A stretch of DNA of 64,000 nt from NCBI GenBank assembly GCA_037957365.1, contig JARHVA010002685.1, forward strand, positions 1,899,501 through 1,963,500, written 5' to 3'. This DNA comes from Torreya grandis. Lineage: Eukaryota; Streptophyta; Pinopsida; Cupressales; Taxaceae. This document shows positions 61,202 to 64,000 of the stretch, in pieces (position 1 is the first letter of the stretch; every line of letters begins with the position of its first letter). Made by a program: the position numbers and the translations under genes. The notes beneath the pieces were generated by a model, which ran no database searches, was not told the origin of the DNA, and saw only the letters and a list, made by a program, of their open reading frames with translations.

Positions 61202-63460
61202 GTGGAGTTTGATGAAAGCATGGATAATGAGACTACAATAATGTATGTGGATAAATGTTTCACCAAAAAATGTTTTCAATCAAGATTGTCATTTGAGATT
61301 CTAAAATCTAGAAAGATGAATTTTCTTGATTCCACCACAATAGATAGGAGGTAACATGTCTTGGATGCCTTTTTTGTTAGTTTATTTAACAAAAATTAAA
61401 AAAAAAAAAAAAATAGCATTGATTTTTAGGGTACAAAGATATATTTGGAAGTTTGGCTTAAAATATATGGATTGAAGATAATTAAATTTTTTGACATTCA
61501 AAATTGTCACAAAAATGGGGAATGAAATGCATTTAATGTAGGGAGATTTTGACAAAAGCCACATAAGAAGACAATGGTAGCTAAAGCTTTGTTATACCAA
61601 TTGGTGGATGATTTTGTATATGTTTCTCTAAAAATAACATGCAAGGTAGATATAGATGGCTCATGAGAAATTTTTTGACATCTTCCAACATCTTTCACTT
61701 AATAATTTATGAGGTGCCACATCAATGCACAACTATAAAATATGGAATATGAACCAATATCCTAGCCAAAATTTAATAATATGTGGAGAAATAATTTTCA
61801 ATATGTGACCATTACCACATCTGATGACTTCTCTAGGTGCAAAGTATGCATCTTGTTGACTCAATAGAAATGCTCTAGGTCCCTCTCTAGAGATTATGAA
61901 GAGTGTGTCGATCAAGAATTCATGATGCACTCACATTAAATACTTTCTACAAGGAAAATGTATTACACACATAATGAATGTCAGAGCAATACCCTGAATA
62001 ATGCCTTAGTGTCATTCATGACAACATGAAACATCAAAAAACATTTATGTCAAGAATAGTGATAAAAAGTAAAATAGTTACTAATAGAATATTAGAGTTT
62101 TCAATGGTAGGGATTATAACACATGGTCATGGTGTAGGTGGATATGGGAATTTTTTTACCATACATTCTTGGAGGGTCTAACTTTACCATCACCTCATTA
62201 AACATGTGCTTTATGGATATGGAAATAATAGTGCCATATACTTATGGATCTTTACTATATAAACTTGTATCTTCAAAATATCCATTGTATGATGCACTTT
62301 TTTATAACAACTACAACCCTAAATGCAAGAAATATAGAGAAGCACAATCAATTGGTGCCTTCAAGAAACTTCCTTCCAAGCTATACCTTTAACTAGACAA
62401 CTGTTGTGGGGATAATAAGAGTAGGTACTTCCATCCATAATTATATTTTAAAAATGTCTAACCTTATATGAAACTAATTACATTTAAAAATTCACAAAAT
62501 CATGTCTTTTTATAGGTATTTGTGGAAATACTTATCTCTCCTTATCTACAAAGGTGTTTTTCTTGATGTCAAGGTTAAATTTATGCATGTAGTACATACC
62601 CATGAGGACATTGATGGCACATTTGGAAACATATCTAAATGTATACAGAGGAAAGATGTATGGAGTGTGGTAAAGATGATAGACACTTATACGACATGTG
62701 AAAATACAAAAAACTTCATACCATATTTGATTGAAGAGGTAGATAATTTCAAAGAGTATGTTAATAGTTACTAGTTGAAGGGAAGAAATGAAATAGTAGG
62801 CTTGACAAAAGGTCAATGCTTCCTTATACATATGGAGCAAGGTCAGCCCATTATGCATTACAAAAGATCTATAAGGGGTATAAATTGGTCCCCCCCTGAT
62901 TACATTATGGGGAATAAAATAAAATGGCGAGCCAAATGTTTTGGAAGGTAAACCGACAAAAAAATATTTTAAAGACTTAAAAAATAGAGAAATGTCTTAA
63001 GATTCCATTGTTGCTAAAGAATTAGATAAAATTCAAAAAAAGAGTCAAAAAGGAATTAAATATAACTTGAATAATTATGTGTAGTAATTTAATGAATTTG
63101 GTTTGACTAAAAATAGTAAGTGGAAGGATCTAGCATATTAATTCCAAACCATCCAAGATATAATGAAAGAACACATGTTCCCTTTTGAAGTTGAGTGCAC
63201 AAGAGTGTTTTGGCCTAGAACTCATCATGACACACCCCTGCATAAAGATCTACTAAAAATGGTTCATGATAGCACCCTTGATTTTGGAGTGGCATCTATA
63301 GATACATATGTTGGTCCAAGAAGCCAAAGAATAAGAATTGCATTTGATCCAGCTCAAGATGTGTAAATCAAAGACATGTTATTTGTCAGACCTGATGATT
63401 CTATAGGAATGGACTACACAATATGGGTTTTTAGAGATAAAATCAATATTTAGATACTAA
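61202..63460 (+). pseudogene. Transposase-like protein relic of the HTHEDID type (RNase H-like fold suspected)
   Basis: Conserved-looking blocks occur in order on the plus strand. (1) VDKCFTKKCFQSRLS with RKMNFLDSTTIDRR at about 61,244-61,350. (2) MWRNNFQYVTI then FSRCKVCILL at 61,780-61,860. (3) KLPSKLYL, a stop, then LDNCCGDNKSRYF at 62,370-62,435. (4) LLIYKGVFLDVKVKF, HTHEDIDGTFGNISKCIQRK at 62,540-62,655. (5) RGINWSPPDYIMGNKIKW near 62,875-62,930. (6) SIDTYVGPRSQRIRIAF, DPAQDV, and VRPDDSIGMDYTIWVF at 63,294-63,430. As I recall, LDN-C-G-x-NKNRY followed by GHTHEDID marks a widespread, poorly characterised family (DUF7869-like) whose acidic residues suit a DDE/RNase H-type active site. Blocks 1 to 3 share one frame; 4-5 and 6 are in two others, with several in-frame stops, so it is a pseudogene. 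No terminal inverted repeats were identified. Confidence 0.6.
61398..61413 (+). repeat. Poly(A) run inside the relic
   Basis: Sixteen consecutive A residues at the end of a readable segment (SLFNKN), where the reading frame is lost. Confidence 0.85.
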
Positions 63461-63469
63461 AAATAAATG

Positions 63470-64000
63470 GGGATTTTGAATGATGGATCAATGTATCTTG
63501 GTTCATCCTAGTTCATGCAGGGAAAAAATGTAGAAGAAGCTAAAATTTATTTAGGCTACTTAGATAAGAAATATAAGCCAAACCCAACTGACACATATTT
63601 ACCATCCATATTTATAGATAGTATCATATTAACTTGGAAACCAAATAAAAATTGGAGAGGTCATACACTTGTTCTCAATTATTTTTGAAAGGCATTATAA
63701 CAGACTATTTGAATACATCATCCTACTAAGCACTAATAAAAATAGTGATAAAAATATTGTGAAATTTGAAATGGTGTTTCCTTAATTTTGGAATGAGAAA
63801 TATCAAAATGTGTTTTTTCAAAATTTAGTCTATTTTTTGAGAATGTATAATGTTTTATTTTTCTATTTATTTATATTTATTTCTAGTGGCACTTCACATT
63901 TTGGTTATTGGGAAATATACTTTAGCTTTTGATTTTTATATTATCTAATATGATAATTTAGTATTTAGGTAATTGTGCATCTATTTAATAGCATTTGACC
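63470..64000. other. No gene clearly seen; possible decayed tail of the transposase-like relic
   Basis: Broken plus-strand text (for example WINVSWFILVHAGKKC, NWRGHTLVLNYF) could be the C-terminal remains of the relic to about 63,690. After that only T-rich sequence is visible up to the window edge. Confidence 0.35.

Overview
This window looks like intergenic, repeat-packed nuclear DNA of a seed plant. I infer a gymnosperm or another large-genome lineage from the mixture of decayed Ty1/copia, Ty3/gypsy and LINE relics, long tandem arrays and AT-rich filler, but no gene names a species. No intact protein-coding host gene, rRNA or tRNA was recognised. Nearly all open frames are short and lie inside repeats; the few meaningful ones belong to mobile elements or to repeat-borne pseudogenes.

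Layout. 1-1388: 5' end of a minus-strand Ty1/copia element (LTR, tRNA-iMet-type primer binding site, then an open frame joining the gag start directly to a protease). 2.0-4.3 kb: plus-strand relic A of a repeated protein (globular part, Pro-rich linker, coiled coil). 4.9-6.7 kb: short repeats around a palindromic core. 6.7-9.8 kb: two gypsy-related fragments and minisatellites. 11.6-18.6 kb: minus-strand series made of relic B, a coiled-coil stretch, a 195-bp satellite array, a further ORF remnant and an LTR-like promoter. 21.1-32.5 kb: an array of ~0.8-kb monomers, interrupted by a 1.4-kb LINE-derived insertion with an exact 18-bp target-site duplication. 34.2-36.8 kb: gypsy protease relic next to a triplicated 474-bp unit. 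38.5-41.5 kb: relic C. 42.9-57.05 kb: a ~6-kb macro-unit present twice in tandem plus a partial third copy, with the 195-bp satellite embedded in it; a 1,038-bp solo LTR interrupts a satellite monomer in the second copy. 60.3-63.5 kb: plus-strand relic of a transposase-like protein with the HTHEDID signature.

How the parts relate. The 195-bp satellite and a second, differently flanked family share one palindromic core (AAGGTATCTCCTAGGAGATACCTT-like). The satellite occurs beside coding relics and inside the macro-repeat, suggesting it spread as part of larger elements. Relics A, B and C look like three decayed copies of one repeat-borne protein type I cannot assign to a named family. The likeliest under-described items are that ORF family, the two-dyad satellite and the HTHEDID transposase-like relic.
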